In this document: in pieces, positions 38,024 to 47,497 of the stretch
Layout: the number at the start of each line of letters is the position of its first letter
How positions within the stretch are numbered: the stretch's first letter is position 1
NCBI GenBank assembly: GCA_020053735.1
Contig: JAGVMP010000005.1
Location: 1-64,000, forward strand
DNA length: 64,000 bases
Direction: 5' to 3'
From: Pseudomonadota bacterium
GTDB lineage: Bacteria; Pseudomonadota; Gammaproteobacteria; Burkholderiales; Methylophilaceae
Translations under genes and position numbers: made by a program
Notes under the pieces: generated by a model
The model's input: only the letters and a program-made list of their open reading frames with translations
Database searches by the model: none
What the model was told of the DNA's origin: nothing

Positions 38024-39505
38024 TTATTTAGCAGCACGATTTACTAAGAATGTAGTGAGTAGCGGCACTGGGCGTCCTGTGCCGCCTTTTTCTTTGCCGC
38101 TTTTCCACGCCGTACCCGCTATATCCAAGTGCGCCCAATCGTATTTTTTTGCAAAGCGCGATAAGAAACAAGCCGCTGTAATACTGCCGCCTGCACGGCC
38201 ACCAATATTCGCCATGTCAGCAAAATTGCTATCTAACTGTGTTTGAAACTCTTCCCACAATGGCATATGCCAAGCACGATCATGCGCCATTTCACCTGCG
38301 GCTAATAACTCAGCGGCTAGCGCGTCTTTGTTACTGAATAGGCCGCTCGGATGATGTCCCAACGCAATCACGCATGCGCCTGTCAGCGTGGCAATATCAA
38401 CCACTGCGCTGGGCTCAAAACGTTCAGCATAGGTCAATGCATCGCACAGAATCAAGCGACCTTCAGCGTCAGTATTCAGCACTTCAATGGTCAACCCTGC
38501 CATGCTGGTCAAAATATCGCCAGGTTTAATTGCACCTGCATCAGGCATATTTTCGCAAGTGGCAATTAGACCGACGACATTAATCGCCAAATCCATCTCA
38601 CCAATGGCTTTAAATGTGCCTAGCACGCTAGCTGCGCCGCACATGTCGTATTTCATTTCATCCATGTCAGCACCAGGCTTCAACGAAATACCGCCTGTAT
38701 CAAAAGTAATGCCCTTGCCCACTAATACGGTTGGTTTTTGTTTTTTATCACCTTTTAAATGTTGCAATACAATGAAGCGTGGCGGTTCTATACTGCCCTG
38801 CGCTACACCCAAAAATGAGCCCATTCCCAGCTTTTCAATCTCTTCTTTTTCCAGCACCTCTACTTTAAAGCCATAAGTTTTTGCCAATGCTTTGGCTTGC
38901 TTTCCCAAATAGGTTGGTGTGCAGATATTGGGTGGCAAATTACCTAAATCTTTAGCCAAACTTACCCCAGCGCCAATCGCCAAGCCATGTTTAAGACCCG
39001 CTTCTGCTTGGGCGCTATCTGTTTTAGCCACAAAAATGGCTATTTTTTCTAAAGCCAAAGGTTCGGCTTTTTTGAGTTTAATCGCATTCACTTGGTAAGT
39101 AGCATCTATGGCTACTTCTACCAGCTGCGCTACTTTGCTATGCGTATCCGATTTTTTAATCGCTAATTCTGCTAAAAATATACCCGCATTCGCCACCCCT
39201 TTTGGTAGCGCTTTAATTGCTGCGCGTACCGCTTGGCGATATTGCTTTTCGCCAAACTCAGTTTGTTTGCCCAGACCCACTAGCAATATGCGGTTGGCAG
39301 CTACGCTGGTTAAGGCATGCAACAACAAGCATGTGCCTAATTTGCCTTCCATATCACCGCTTTTTAAAACTGCACTAATGGCTTTACTGGATGTGCCATC
39401 TAAATTTTTTGCCGCATCGCTTAGCTTGCGACCTTCAAATACGCCTACAATCAAGCAATCGTGACGTTGTTTTTCAGGATTTCCGTTTTTTATGCTAAAT
39501 TCCAC
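38024..39505 (-). CDS. pepA: Leucyl aminopeptidase (cytosol aminopeptidase)
   Basis: 493 residues from GTG at 39505 (VEFSIKNG), chosen because AAGGAA lies 7 bases before it and homologues begin MEFSIK; an ATG at 39523 lacks such a site. M17 metallopeptidase motifs VGKGITFDTGGISLKPG, MKYDMCGAASVLG and NTDAEGRLILCDAL contain the two-metal and catalytic residues. PepA removes N-terminal residues; in enteric bacteria it also binds DNA. It is divergent from lptF, as usual. Confidence 0.95.
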   Translation of the reverse strand: MEFSIKNGNPEKQRHDCLIVGVFEGRKLSDAAKNLDGTSSKAISAVLKSGDMEGKLGTCLLLHALTSVAANRILLVGLGKQTEFGEKQYRQAVRAAIKALPKGVANAGIFLAELAIKKSDTHSKVAQLVEVAIDATYQVNAIKLKKAEPLALEKIAIFVAKTDSAQAEAGLKHGLAIGAGVSLAKDLGNLPPNICTPTYLGKQAKALAKTYGFKVEVLEKEEIEKLGMGSFLGVAQGSIEPPRFIVLQHLKGDKKQKPTVLVGKGITFDTGGISLKPGADMDEMKYDMCGAASVLGTFKAIGEMDLAINVVGLIATCENMPDAGAIKPGDILTSMAGLTIEVLNTDAEGRLILCDALTYAERFEPSAVVDIATLTGACVIALGHHPSGLFSNKDALAAELLAAGEMAHDRAWHMPLWEEFQTQLDSNFADMANIGGRAGGSITAACFLSRFAKKYDWAHLDIAGTAWKSGKEKGGTGRPVPLLTTFLVNRAAK

Positions 39506-39640
39506 TGTTGATTCCTTTATCATTGAAGCTAAATTTACGATGTCTATTTGTGATGAGTGATTATCTAGCGTTTCGACTTGAAATCAAAGCGTAAAATTCA
39601 TGAAACACATATTTGAAATGACAGAATTAAAAAGATTGCA

Positions 39641-40765
39641 TTGAACATATTTAAAAAATCACTTTCACACGAGCTTATCAGCACCGCTGGCGGGGTTTTT
39701 GTCATTTTAATTGGCATTATTGTTGCGCAACGTGCGGGCAATCTCATTCGCCTCGCTGCCAAGGGCATTTTGCCCAACGATGCCATCAACACCTTGCTAG
39801 GTTTTAGCATGGTGCGCTATATGCCGATGATTTTATCATTGACAATTTTTTTAGCCGTGTTGCTGACACTCACACGCTGGCATCGTGATTCAGAAATGGT
39901 GGTGTGGTTTAGCTCTGGACTTGGCCTCAATAAATGGGTAAAGCCTATTTTAACCTTTTCTGTACCAGTGATTGTGGTGATTTCTCTACTGAGCTTTTTA
40001 GTCATGCCGTGGGCGGTAGACAAAGTAGAGGACTACCGCGTACAACTTAAAAGTCGTGATGATTTATCTTCTATCAACCCTGGTGTATTTAAAGAATCTA
40101 ACAACGGCGAGCGTATTTATTTTATTGAAAGCTTTGACGAGCTTGGCAATGTGGTAAAAAATATTTTTGTGCAATCCACTCAGCACAAAAAAACTGGTGT
40201 GATTGTGGCTAGCCAAGGTAGTCGCGAAAAAGCGGAGAATGGCGATGATTTCTTAGTCATGGAAAAAGGCCGCCGTTATGAAGCCAAACCAAATTCGGCT
40301 GAGGTTTCTACCACCGAGTTCGAGCGCTATGCCATCCGTGTAGAAACTAAAGAGGTCTCGCGAGAACCTGATGACACCAATGCAAAATCTACCCAAGAAC
40401 TACTAAGCACGACCTCATCCGCCGATAAAGCTGAGTTGCAATGGCGTCTGGCCATTCCAGTTTCTGCACTTATTCTAGTGCTACTTGCGATTCCACTTAG
40501 TTTTGTTGACCCGCGTGCAGGACGTTCGCTCAACCTGATTTTTGCGCTAGTGATTTATGTGATTTATAACAATATCCTTAGCATATTCCAAGCATGGGTC
40601 ACGCAAGGCAGACTCAACGCGAGCATTGGGTTGTGGCCAGTACACGCATTTTTTGCGCTATTAGTGTTTTATATGTTTTATCGGCGCAATCATTTGCTGC
40701 CTTTAATGCCTAAATTAATCACTAAACTTCCAAGCTGGTGGCTTGATTTAAAAAGAAAAACTTAA
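39641..40765 (+). CDS. lptF: LPS export ABC permease LptF
   Basis: 374 residues from a TTG start (39641); no in-frame ATG fits better. Six membrane helices with a periplasmic beta-jellyroll domain between helices 3 and 4, in the YjgP family (FKKSLSHELISTAGGVFVILIG, LTRWHRDSEMVVW). With LptG and LptB2 it extracts LPS from the inner membrane. It precedes lptG by 6 bases. Confidence 0.94.
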   Translation: MNIFKKSLSHELISTAGGVFVILIGIIVAQRAGNLIRLAAKGILPNDAINTLLGFSMVRYMPMILSLTIFLAVLLTLTRWHRDSEMVVWFSSGLGLNKWVKPILTFSVPVIVVISLLSFLVMPWAVDKVEDYRVQLKSRDDLSSINPGVFKESNNGERIYFIESFDELGNVVKNIFVQSTQHKKTGVIVASQGSREKAENGDDFLVMEKGRRYEAKPNSAEVSTTEFERYAIRVETKEVSREPDDTNAKSTQELLSTTSSADKAELQWRLAIPVSALILVLLAIPLSFVDPRAGRSLNLIFALVIYVIYNNILSIFQAWVTQGRLNASIGLWPVHAFFALLVFYMFYRRNHLLPLMPKLITKLPSWWLDLKRKT

Positions 40766-40771
40766 ATCTAG

Positions 40772-41860
40772 ATGCAAATATTTAAACGTTATTTTTGGCA
40801 AGAAACCAGCATCAACATTTCTATGATGATGTTGGGTCTGCTTGCTATGTTTTCATTTTTTGATTTAATTCAAGAGCTGGACAGCTTGGGCCAGGGCAAC
40901 TACGGCATCACACAAATGTTGGTATTTGTGTTGCTGAGTGTTCCTGGTCACATTTACGATGTAGTACCCGTGGCAGTGTTGGTGGGCATGATGTACAGCC
41001 TAGGTACGCTGGCACGCAATTCAGAGCTAGTAGTGATGCGCGTGAGTGGCTTGTCGTTGTTGAACATTGGCTGGATTCTAGTAAAAGTGGGCATGCTGTT
41101 TACCGCACTGACTTTTTTTGTGGGTGAGCTCATCACGCCTATTAGCGAAAAAATGGCACAGCGCATGCGCGTACAAGCAACAGACTCCGTGATTGCACAA
41201 GACTTTAAATCTGGCCTATGGGTGAAAGATGGTAAAAGTTTTGTCAATGTAGAAACGGTGCTGCCAGATGCAAGCTTGCTGAATGTGCGTATTTATGAAT
41301 TTGACGAAAACTTTAAATTACGTAGCATTAGCGTAGCCAAAAAAGGTGTATTTGAGGACGAGCGCTGGGACTTATCTGAAGTGACGCAAACCAAATTTAA
41401 TACCTTTAAGAAAATTGAACAAAACAATATTCAAACGCAAATTTTCAATAAGGCCAATTGGAAGTCGCTGATTCGCCCAGAGTTGTTAAATGTGCTTTTA
41501 GTCGCGCCTGAGAAAATGTCGGTATGGAATTTATATGCGTTTATCCAGCATTTACAAGCCAACAAACAAAAAACCACGCGCTACGATGTGGCGCTTTGGT
41601 CGAAAATGATTTACCCCTTAGCTTGTATGGTGATGGTGATTTTGGCACTGCCATTTGGCTTCTTGCAGCAACGCTCGGGTGGCACCAGTGCCAAACTATT
41701 TATTGGTGTCATGCTGGGGGTCACTTACCAAATTATGAATCGCGTGTTTATTCATTTGGGTGTATTAAACGATTGGCCGCCACTGATGAGTGCGATTACA
41801 CCCACGATTTTGTTTTTGATTGCGGGCTTGAGTATGCTATTTATGATTGAACGACGCTAG
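40772..41860 (+). CDS. lptG: LPS export ABC permease LptG
   Basis: 362 residues, YjgQ family: RYFWQETSINISMMMLGLLAMFSFFDLIQELDSLG, SVPGHIYDVVPVAVLVGMMYSLGTLARNSELVVMR, and C-terminal helices with LPFGFLQQRSGG. Paired with LptF in the LptB2FG complex of the inner membrane. Confidence 0.95.
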   Translation: MQIFKRYFWQETSINISMMMLGLLAMFSFFDLIQELDSLGQGNYGITQMLVFVLLSVPGHIYDVVPVAVLVGMMYSLGTLARNSELVVMRVSGLSLLNIGWILVKVGMLFTALTFFVGELITPISEKMAQRMRVQATDSVIAQDFKSGLWVKDGKSFVNVETVLPDASLLNVRIYEFDENFKLRSISVAKKGVFEDERWDLSEVTQTKFNTFKKIEQNNIQTQIFNKANWKSLIRPELLNVLLVAPEKMSVWNLYAFIQHLQANKQKTTRYDVALWSKMIYPLACMVMVILALPFGFLQQRSGGTSAKLFIGVMLGVTYQIMNRVFIHLGVLNDWPPLMSAITPTILFLIAGLSMLFMIERR

Positions 41861-41879
41861 CAGTTAAGGTCACTGGCAA

Positions 41880-42290
41880 TTAAGTTAGCTGTATAAAACG
41901 CGTTTTTAGCAATCTGTCGTGTAAAAACAAGCCATTTTTATCAATTAAAGCCCAAAAATAACCTAGTCCGCAGGCCAATAGACATGCGGTTGCCAGGGCA
42001 TATCGAAATAAGGCTTGTTTTGGCTTTAGGATGTTATTTTGCTGATTCACTAGCTTGATTTTCCAGGTTTGTGTAGCCAGCGTTTGGCCACTTTTACACC
42101 AACACCACACAAAATAAATACCTGTAAATAACCATAGCACCAGCTGCAAACCATAGCGCTTGTAGCCAATGCTAGCATCACCAAATATGCTGACAAAAAT
42201 CCAAGTACACAACATCCACAGTGCAATGAGTAATAGTAATTCGTAGGCACAAGCGGCAAATAATTTTAAACGGGTAGCGTTTTTATACAT
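41880..42290 (-). CDS. RDD family membrane protein
   Basis: 136 residues with three to four membrane helices; starts with an RL-containing segment (YKNATRLKLFAACAYELLLLIALW) and has GQTLATQTWKIKLVNQQN, typical of RDD proteins. The function is not established in general. It is convergent with lptG, 20 bases away. Confidence 0.85.
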   Translation of the reverse strand: MYKNATRLKLFAACAYELLLLIALWMLCTWIFVSIFGDASIGYKRYGLQLVLWLFTGIYFVWCWCKSGQTLATQTWKIKLVNQQNNILKPKQALFRYALATACLLACGLGYFWALIDKNGLFLHDRLLKTRFIQLT

Positions 42291-42331
42291 ATAGGTTTTT
42301 ACTATTTTTTGGCTAACAGGTTTCTAAATAT

Positions 42332-42357
42332 AAAAAAGCCCGCTAATGAGGCGGGCT
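42332..42357 (-). terminator. Rho-independent terminator after the DUF3106 gene
   Basis: On the minus strand AGCCCGC-ctcatta-GCGGGCT is followed by TTTTTT. It lies about 17 bases after the DUF3106 stop. Confidence 0.88.
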
Positions 42358-42373
42358 AGTAATAACAAATCCA

Positions 42374-42919
42374 CTACAAATCAATATCAGATTCCCAATC
42401 TATGGATTCTTTACGTAATTTTTCACGTTCAGCTTCTGGCAGTTTCTTGTGCTCTGCCCATTTTTTTCGCACTTCCGCTTTTTTTTCATCGCTCAAATTA
42501 TGAAATTGCTGATAACGTTTACGCGCATTCTCTCGCTCATAGGGCGTCATCCGGCTCCAACTATTTAAACGCTTTTGTACAAGTTGTTGTTTTTGCGCAT
42601 CCATACTCGGATAATCTTTCGCAATATCCAACATTTTCTCACGTTGCCATGGGCGTAAAGTATCCCACTCGGCGCCCAGCGGCGCTAATACTTTACGCTC
42701 ACCATCCGTTAGTTCGCTCCAGCTTTTCATTGGTACTTGATTGGCACTACTCTCACCATCACTCAAACTATTACTTAATGACGACTTAACGCTGCCAATA
42801 TCGCCTAAAGCGAGTTGGGTCTCACCAAGCTGGGTTTTATTGGACTTTAGTGGTTCGGCTGCATGAAGGTTACCAACAAACAGGATGAGTAAAAATAAAG
42901 TTTTATGCACTACTACCAC
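42374..42919 (-). CDS. DUF3106 family exported protein
   Basis: 181 residues with a signal peptide (MVVVHKTLFLLILFVGNLHA-AEP). The repeated helical units WSELTDGERKVLAPLGAEWDTL, SRMTPYERENARKRYQQFHNLSDEKKAEVRKKW are characteristic of DUF3106. Function unknown, probably periplasmic. It ends the sigma factor-DUF3619-DUF3106 set on the minus strand, a recurring betaproteobacterial arrangement. Confidence 0.88.
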   Translation of the reverse strand: MVVVHKTLFLLILFVGNLHAAEPLKSNKTQLGETQLALGDIGSVKSSLSNSLSDGESSANQVPMKSWSELTDGERKVLAPLGAEWDTLRPWQREKMLDIAKDYPSMDAQKQQLVQKRLNSWSRMTPYERENARKRYQQFHNLSDEKKAEVRKKWAEHKKLPEAEREKLRKESIDWESDIDL

Positions 42920-42963
42920 TTTCCCTATGATTTTATAAATTATAATTGATTAAAATACTAAAG

Positions 42964-43392
42964 CTAAAGCTCAAGCTTTCCGTCGTTGAGCGACGGTTCA
43001 AAACCTCTATCTACAAACGCTTCTGGCGGCAAATCTGCGCCCAACAAGTGGGCATCGCTCGCTTGTTGTTGTCCAAACACCTGCATCAGCACAACCCCTG
43101 TGATGATAGCACCTAAAATTAAGCCAGTGCTGGCAATCCGATGATGCTGTGCCCAAGCAAAAATACCGCTTAATGTGCCATCTTTATTAGCACTCACGCC
43201 AGAAACATGCCTTGCGTGCGCTTTAACCGCGCGCGCGCGGCCAATTTCCAACTGTTTCAAAGTACGCATACTTAAGCGTTTGGCATGTGCATCTAACAAG
43301 CCTGCGATTTGCTTGCCTTGTAAATCCGTGGCTTTTAAATTTACGTCTTCGGTGCCCTCAATTGTCTCGTGATTAATATTGTCAATTGTCAT
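42964..43392 (-). CDS. DUF3619 family membrane protein (possible anti-sigma factor)
   Basis: 142 residues. The N-terminal half is soluble (LLDAHAKRLSMRTLKQLEIGRARAVKAH), followed by one membrane helix (about residues 87-105, STGLILGAIITGVVLMQVFG) and a short periplasmic tail. It overlaps the stop of the ECF sigma gene by 4 bases. By position and topology it could restrain that sigma factor, but this is inference. Confidence 0.8.
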   Translation of the reverse strand: MTIDNINHETIEGTEDVNLKATDLQGKQIAGLLDAHAKRLSMRTLKQLEIGRARAVKAHARHVSGVSANKDGTLSGIFAWAQHHRIASTGLILGAIITGVVLMQVFGQQQASDAHLLGADLPPEAFVDRGFEPSLNDGKLEL

Positions 43393-43979
43393 GACTCTAC
43401 TCCTAAATTTGCTAACGCCCTGCTGCCTAAACCCTGTTTCTCTAACAAGGCGGCCATTGTGTGAACTGCGCGGGAACAGTGCGTTTTAACACTCCCTTGC
43501 GAGCAGCCCATCACTGAGGCGGTCTCTGCTACGTCCATGTCCTCCCAATAACGTAATACAAAGGCTTCGCGTTGACGGGCAGGCAGCTTTTCTAGCGCTT
43601 TTTCAATCATTTGCATAGTTTGGCTACGCTCAAGTTGACCCATAGGGTTTTCTGATTCATCACCTACATCAATCGTGTCCAGTGGGTCGCGATCATCCTC
43701 GCCATTCTCGCCCACGCCAAATGATGATAACAACGTTGTCCATAAGTTACGCACTTTTTGCCTGCGCCAGTAATCGCGCATGGTGTTTTGCAAAATACGC
43801 TGAAATAACATGGGATATTCGGCAACAGGTTTATCAGCGTATTTCTCGGCCAGTTTCATCATCGCATCTTGCACAATATCAAGCGATGCGTGGTCATCCC
43901 GCACCGCATACACGGTTTGCTTAAAAGCACGTCGCTCTACATCGTGCAAAAAATCTGATAACTCTTGTGAACTGGCCAT
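43389..43979 (-). CDS. ECF-type RNA polymerase sigma factor
   Basis: 196 residues. Sigma region 2 (DDHASLDIVQDAMMKLAEKYADKP, FQRILQNTMRDYWRRQKVRN) and region 4 (LEKLPARQREAFVLRYWEDMDVAETASVMGCSQGSVKTHCSRAVHTM) are clear; about 50 acidic residues separate them. Its ATG lies within a copy of the CCAATATCCATG motif. It is translationally coupled to the DUF3619 gene. Confidence 0.92.
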   Translation of the reverse strand: MASSQELSDFLHDVERRAFKQTVYAVRDDHASLDIVQDAMMKLAEKYADKPVAEYPMLFQRILQNTMRDYWRRQKVRNLWTTLLSSFGVGENGEDDRDPLDTIDVGDESENPMGQLERSQTMQMIEKALEKLPARQREAFVLRYWEDMDVAETASVMGCSQGSVKTHCSRAVHTMAALLEKQGLGSRALANLGVES

Positions 43980-43988
43980 GGATATTGG
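43977..43988 (-). repeat. Dispersed CCAATATCCATG motif at the sigma-factor start codon
   Basis: The 12-base core occurs exactly on the minus strand, and its final ATG is the start codon of the ECF sigma gene. There is no flanking hairpin arm. Confidence 0.7.
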
Positions 43989-44092
43989 GTGTTAAATAGT
44001 AGTATAAGTATATCAGCTTTGGGTTTGTTTCTAATCGCTACGCTTTTGGTTACAATCACTGCATATTTTTATTGGAAAGACTTTAATAACAC

Positions 44093-44329
44093 ATGGCACG
44101 CATTTTAATACTCATCGTTTTAGCTTGGATTTTGTATCAGATTATCAAGCGTGTCATCTCTAACGCTAAAGCACAAAACCCAACACAAGAAGCGAAGCCA
44201 AAATCTGATGAAAGAATGTTGCAGTGCGCCGAATGTGGTTGCCACGTGCCAGAAAGTGACACCAAAGTGATCAATGAGAGAATCATCTGCAATAACCCAG
44301 AATGTAATAAAGTAACGCATGGCGACTGA
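44093..44329 (+). CDS. PP0621 family small protein
   Basis: 78 residues: an N-terminal membrane helix (ILILIVLAWILYQIIKRVI) followed by a zinc-ribbon-like segment with MLQCAECGCHVPES and IICNNPECNK. The family commonly precedes a PilS-type histidine kinase, as here, with an 11-base overlap. Function unknown. Confidence 0.88.
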   Translation: MARILILIVLAWILYQIIKRVISNAKAQNPTQEAKPKSDERMLQCAECGCHVPESDTKVINERIICNNPECNKVTHGD

Positions 44330-45977
44330 CTTATTTGCCAGACTAGATAGCAATATCAATGCTACGCGCTGGCGTAGCTTGCAGCTTTACAACGGCTATC
44401 GCGTTCTGGTCGCGTTGCTGTTTACAGTACTGCAAGGCTTATTTTCTAGAGAAAATGTACTGCAGGATGTAAGTGGCGATTTATTCTCTACACTTGTGTT
44501 GGCTTATTTCATCTTTAGTATTGTTTCTGCCATGTTTACTTGGTTAGAAAAACCCGATATTGATATTAGCCTGCCCACACAAATCATCATTGATATTGGA
44601 TTTATTGTGCTGCTGATGCACGCACAAGATGGCAGCCAAAGCAGTATTGGTGTATTACTCATCATCGCCATCGCCAGCGCCAGCCTGATTAGCGTAGGTC
44701 GTCTGGCCTTATTTTATGCGGCTATCGCAAGTATAGGGGTATTACTGGAGCAGTTGTATCGCAACACATTCATAGATAATGCATATAGTAATTTTACGCC
44801 AGCGGTGTTGCTCAGCCTAGGTTGCTTTGCCACCGCTTGGCTGGCCTATAGTTTAGCCAAACGTAGTCAACAAAGTGAGTTACTTGCCTCTCAGCGCGGT
44901 TTAGATGTACAAAACATGGCACAGATTAACGCACTAATCACGCACGAAATGGATGATGGCGTGTTGGTGGTTGACCATGAGTTTAAAATTAAACATCATA
45001 ATATTCAGGCCGAAGTCATGCTAGGCAATAGCTTAAAGACTGAAGATATCGCTGAAAATAATGCTGAAAACAATAAAGAACAGGGTATTTGGCTGGCAAA
45101 AACACTCAACGAAGTGTCGCCAGAATTACACAGCTTGTTACAAACATGGATGCAGGAAACTGAACATACATTAGATTTTGCCGCACCCAATATTTTAAAA
45201 TTGAATACTGTTTCACGTGAGTTGCGCATACGGTTTTTGCCAATTAGCGAAAATCGCCAGCAAGGCGCGGTAATATTCATTGAGGATTGGTCACATATGC
45301 AAACGCAGGCACATCAGGTGAAGCTAGCCGCACTGGGGCGGCTTACTGCCAATATTGCGCACGAAATTCGCAACCCATTAAGTGCCATTAGCCACGCCAA
45401 TCAATTGTTGCAAGAAGAAGATAATGACCCCGCGATTAAGCGCATGTTGCAAATTATTTCTGATAACGTGCAACGCGTAGACCAAATTATTAAAGACGTG
45501 TTAGAGCTAAACCGACGCGACCGCACCAACCAAGAAATTATTTATTTAGAAAATTTTATCAGCGATTTTTATACCCAGTTTTGTGCGGTAGAAAAAATTC
45601 CGTCTGATTGCTTTAAATTAGAAATTACAAATGCCGATACGCTGGTGGCGTTTGATCGCCGACATTTAAACCAAATATTATGGAACTTGTGTAAAAATGG
45701 CTGGCGGCACTCAAAAAAAGCCGAAAATAGCCTAAAATTAACGGTATCCATTTCCGCAAAAACACAAATCGTGCATATTGAAATTAGCGATGATGGCGAG
45801 GGGATTCCAGAAAGTGTACGCAGTCATTTATTTGAGCCATTTTTTACCACAGAAAAATCGGGCACTGGTTTGGGGCTTTACATCGCCCGCGAGCTGGCCG
45901 ATGCTAATGGCGCAAAATTACAGTACAAAACCTCTAGCAGTGGCACGCTATTTATCATCCATCTTAAAAAAGTGTAA
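44319..45977 (+). CDS. pilS: PilS-type sensor histidine kinase
   Basis: 552 residues. Six membrane helices (residues 25-185), a PAS-like segment, then a kinase core: His box NIAHEIRNPLSAISHANQLL, N box NQILWNLCKNGWRHS, G1 ISDDGEGIPES, F box FEPFFTTEKSGTGLGLY. It is coupled with the downstream PilR-type regulator. PilS senses pilin in the membrane in species with type IV pili. No pilA is adjacent; the nearest pilin-like gene is at 23648. Confidence 0.9.
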   Translation: MATDLFARLDSNINATRWRSLQLYNGYRVLVALLFTVLQGLFSRENVLQDVSGDLFSTLVLAYFIFSIVSAMFTWLEKPDIDISLPTQIIIDIGFIVLLMHAQDGSQSSIGVLLIIAIASASLISVGRLALFYAAIASIGVLLEQLYRNTFIDNAYSNFTPAVLLSLGCFATAWLAYSLAKRSQQSELLASQRGLDVQNMAQINALITHEMDDGVLVVDHEFKIKHHNIQAEVMLGNSLKTEDIAENNAENNKEQGIWLAKTLNEVSPELHSLLQTWMQETEHTLDFAAPNILKLNTVSRELRIRFLPISENRQQGAVIFIEDWSHMQTQAHQVKLAALGRLTANIAHEIRNPLSAISHANQLLQEEDNDPAIKRMLQIISDNVQRVDQIIKDVLELNRRDRTNQEIIYLENFISDFYTQFCAVEKIPSDCFKLEITNADTLVAFDRRHLNQILWNLCKNGWRHSKKAENSLKLTVSISAKTQIVHIEISDDGEGIPESVRSHLFEPFFTTEKSGTGLGLYIARELADANGAKLQYKTSSSGTLFIIHLKKV

Positions 45978-46002
45978 CAAAAGGTTAGGAAACCTCTGAT
46001 TA

Positions 46003-47400
46003 ATGGCACAGTTTAATTGCTTGGTGGTAGATGATGAAACCGATATTCGAGAGCTGGTGGTACTGACACTGGAACGCATGGATATTAAGGCAGACAGTGC
46101 CGCCAGTGTTGAAGAGGCGAAACAGCTGCTTGCGCAACGCGACTATGATTTATGCTTAACTGATATGCGTTTACCAGATGGCTTGGGCTTAGAACTTGTA
46201 CAGCATATTTCCGCCAATTATATCGGCTTGCCCGTCGCGGTGATTACCGCTTATGGCAGCGCCGAAAATGCTGTTTCTGCCTTAAAAGCGGGGGCTTTTG
46301 ATTATTTAACTAAGCCTATCTCACTCAAGCAATTGCGCCCGCTGGTGGAGTCCGCACTGAAACTTGCAAGCTCAGACGCGAAAGAAACCAAGAACACGGT
46401 GGATTTAATTGGCAGCTCGCCCGCCATTGATTATGTACGCATCATGATAGAAAAGTTGGCGCGCAGCCAGGCGCCTGTTTATATCAGCGGCGAATCAGGT
46501 AGCGGTAAAGAGCTGGCAGCACGGTTGATACATAGCAATAGCTCACGCAGGGACAAGGCTTTCGTCGCCGTCAACTGTGGTGCGATACCAGAAAACTTGA
46601 TGGAAAGTGAATTCTTTGGCTACAAAAAAGGCGCGTTTACTGGCGCCGCGCAAGATACGCTAGGCTTATTTCAAGCTGCCAATGGCGGGACTCTTTTCCT
46701 AGACGAGGTTGCAGATTTGCCGCTGGCCATGCAGGTTAAATTATTGCGCGCAATACAAGAGAAAAAAGTGCGCACCGTCGGCGGCACGGCAGAAGAGGCG
46801 GTGGATGTGCGCATTATTAGCGCCACCCATAAAAATTTGAGCACCATGATGGAACACGGTCAATTTAGGCAAGATTTGTATTACCGCCTCAATGTGATTC
46901 AGCTGAAAATGCCTGCACTGAGAGAAAGGCCAGAAGACATTCCCGAGCTGACGCAAAAACTATTGCGAAAAATATGCGAAGGGCAATCGATTGAAGTGCC
47001 CATACTAGAAGATAGCGCAAAAAAAATGATCAGCGCGCTGCAGTTTGCTGGCAATGTGCGGGAGCTAGAAAACATGCTGGAACGCGCGCTGGCTTTGTGC
47101 GATGGTCAAAAAATTACTGCGGATGATTTGTTTATGTATGAGGAGGCACAAATAAAATCAGCCAAACATCACCAAGACGCGCAACATGATTTTGACCCCA
47201 GTCACAGCGCAGCATTTGGCTTACCAGAGTATTTAGAAGACATCGAAAAGCGTGCCATTATCAAAGCGCTTGAAAAATCCAACAACAACAAAACTGCAGC
47301 TGCAAAATTATTGGGCGTAAGCTTTAGAACGCTTAGATACAGACTAGCCAAGCTGGGCTTGGCTAAAGATGAAGGCATCGATGTAGAAGAAGATGAATAA
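46003..47400 (+). CDS. pilR: PilR-type sigma54-dependent response regulator
   Basis: 465 residues. The receiver domain has VVDDETD, the phosphoacceptor Asp in CLTDMRLPDG and Lys in TKPIS. The AAA+ domain has Walker A GESGSGKE, the sigma54-contact loop GAFTGAAQ and Walker B GGTLFLDEVADL. A Fis-type helix-turn-helix NNNKTAAAKLLGVSFRTLRYRLAKLG ends the protein. It follows pilS by 25 bases. Confidence 0.93.
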   Translation: MAQFNCLVVDDETDIRELVVLTLERMDIKADSAASVEEAKQLLAQRDYDLCLTDMRLPDGLGLELVQHISANYIGLPVAVITAYGSAENAVSALKAGAFDYLTKPISLKQLRPLVESALKLASSDAKETKNTVDLIGSSPAIDYVRIMIEKLARSQAPVYISGESGSGKELAARLIHSNSSRRDKAFVAVNCGAIPENLMESEFFGYKKGAFTGAAQDTLGLFQAANGGTLFLDEVADLPLAMQVKLLRAIQEKKVRTVGGTAEEAVDVRIISATHKNLSTMMEHGQFRQDLYYRLNVIQLKMPALRERPEDIPELTQKLLRKICEGQSIEVPILEDSAKKMISALQFAGNVRELENMLERALALCDGQKITADDLFMYEEAQIKSAKHHQDAQHDFDPSHSAAFGLPEYLEDIEKRAIIKALEKSNNNKTAAAKLLGVSFRTLRYRLAKLGLAKDEGIDVEEDE

Positions 47401-47441
47401 TTGAACCTAATCAATTAAAAGCAAGTCAGTTAAAAACACAT

Positions 47442-47476
47442 GCCCTGCAGACCAATATCCATGCGGCCTACAGGGC
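47442..47476 (+). repeat. CCAATATCCATG hairpin after pilR
   Basis: GCCCTGCAGACC (47442-47453) pairs with GGCCTACAGGGC (47465-47476), 10 of 12 positions. The loop holds the exact 12-base core (47452-47463, its first two bases in the arm). The convergent exchanger gene ends 22 bases beyond. A T-run follows the stem on the minus strand, so it may terminate that gene. Confidence 0.85.
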
Positions 47477-47497
47477 GTTGAAAAAAGCTCGGTAAAT

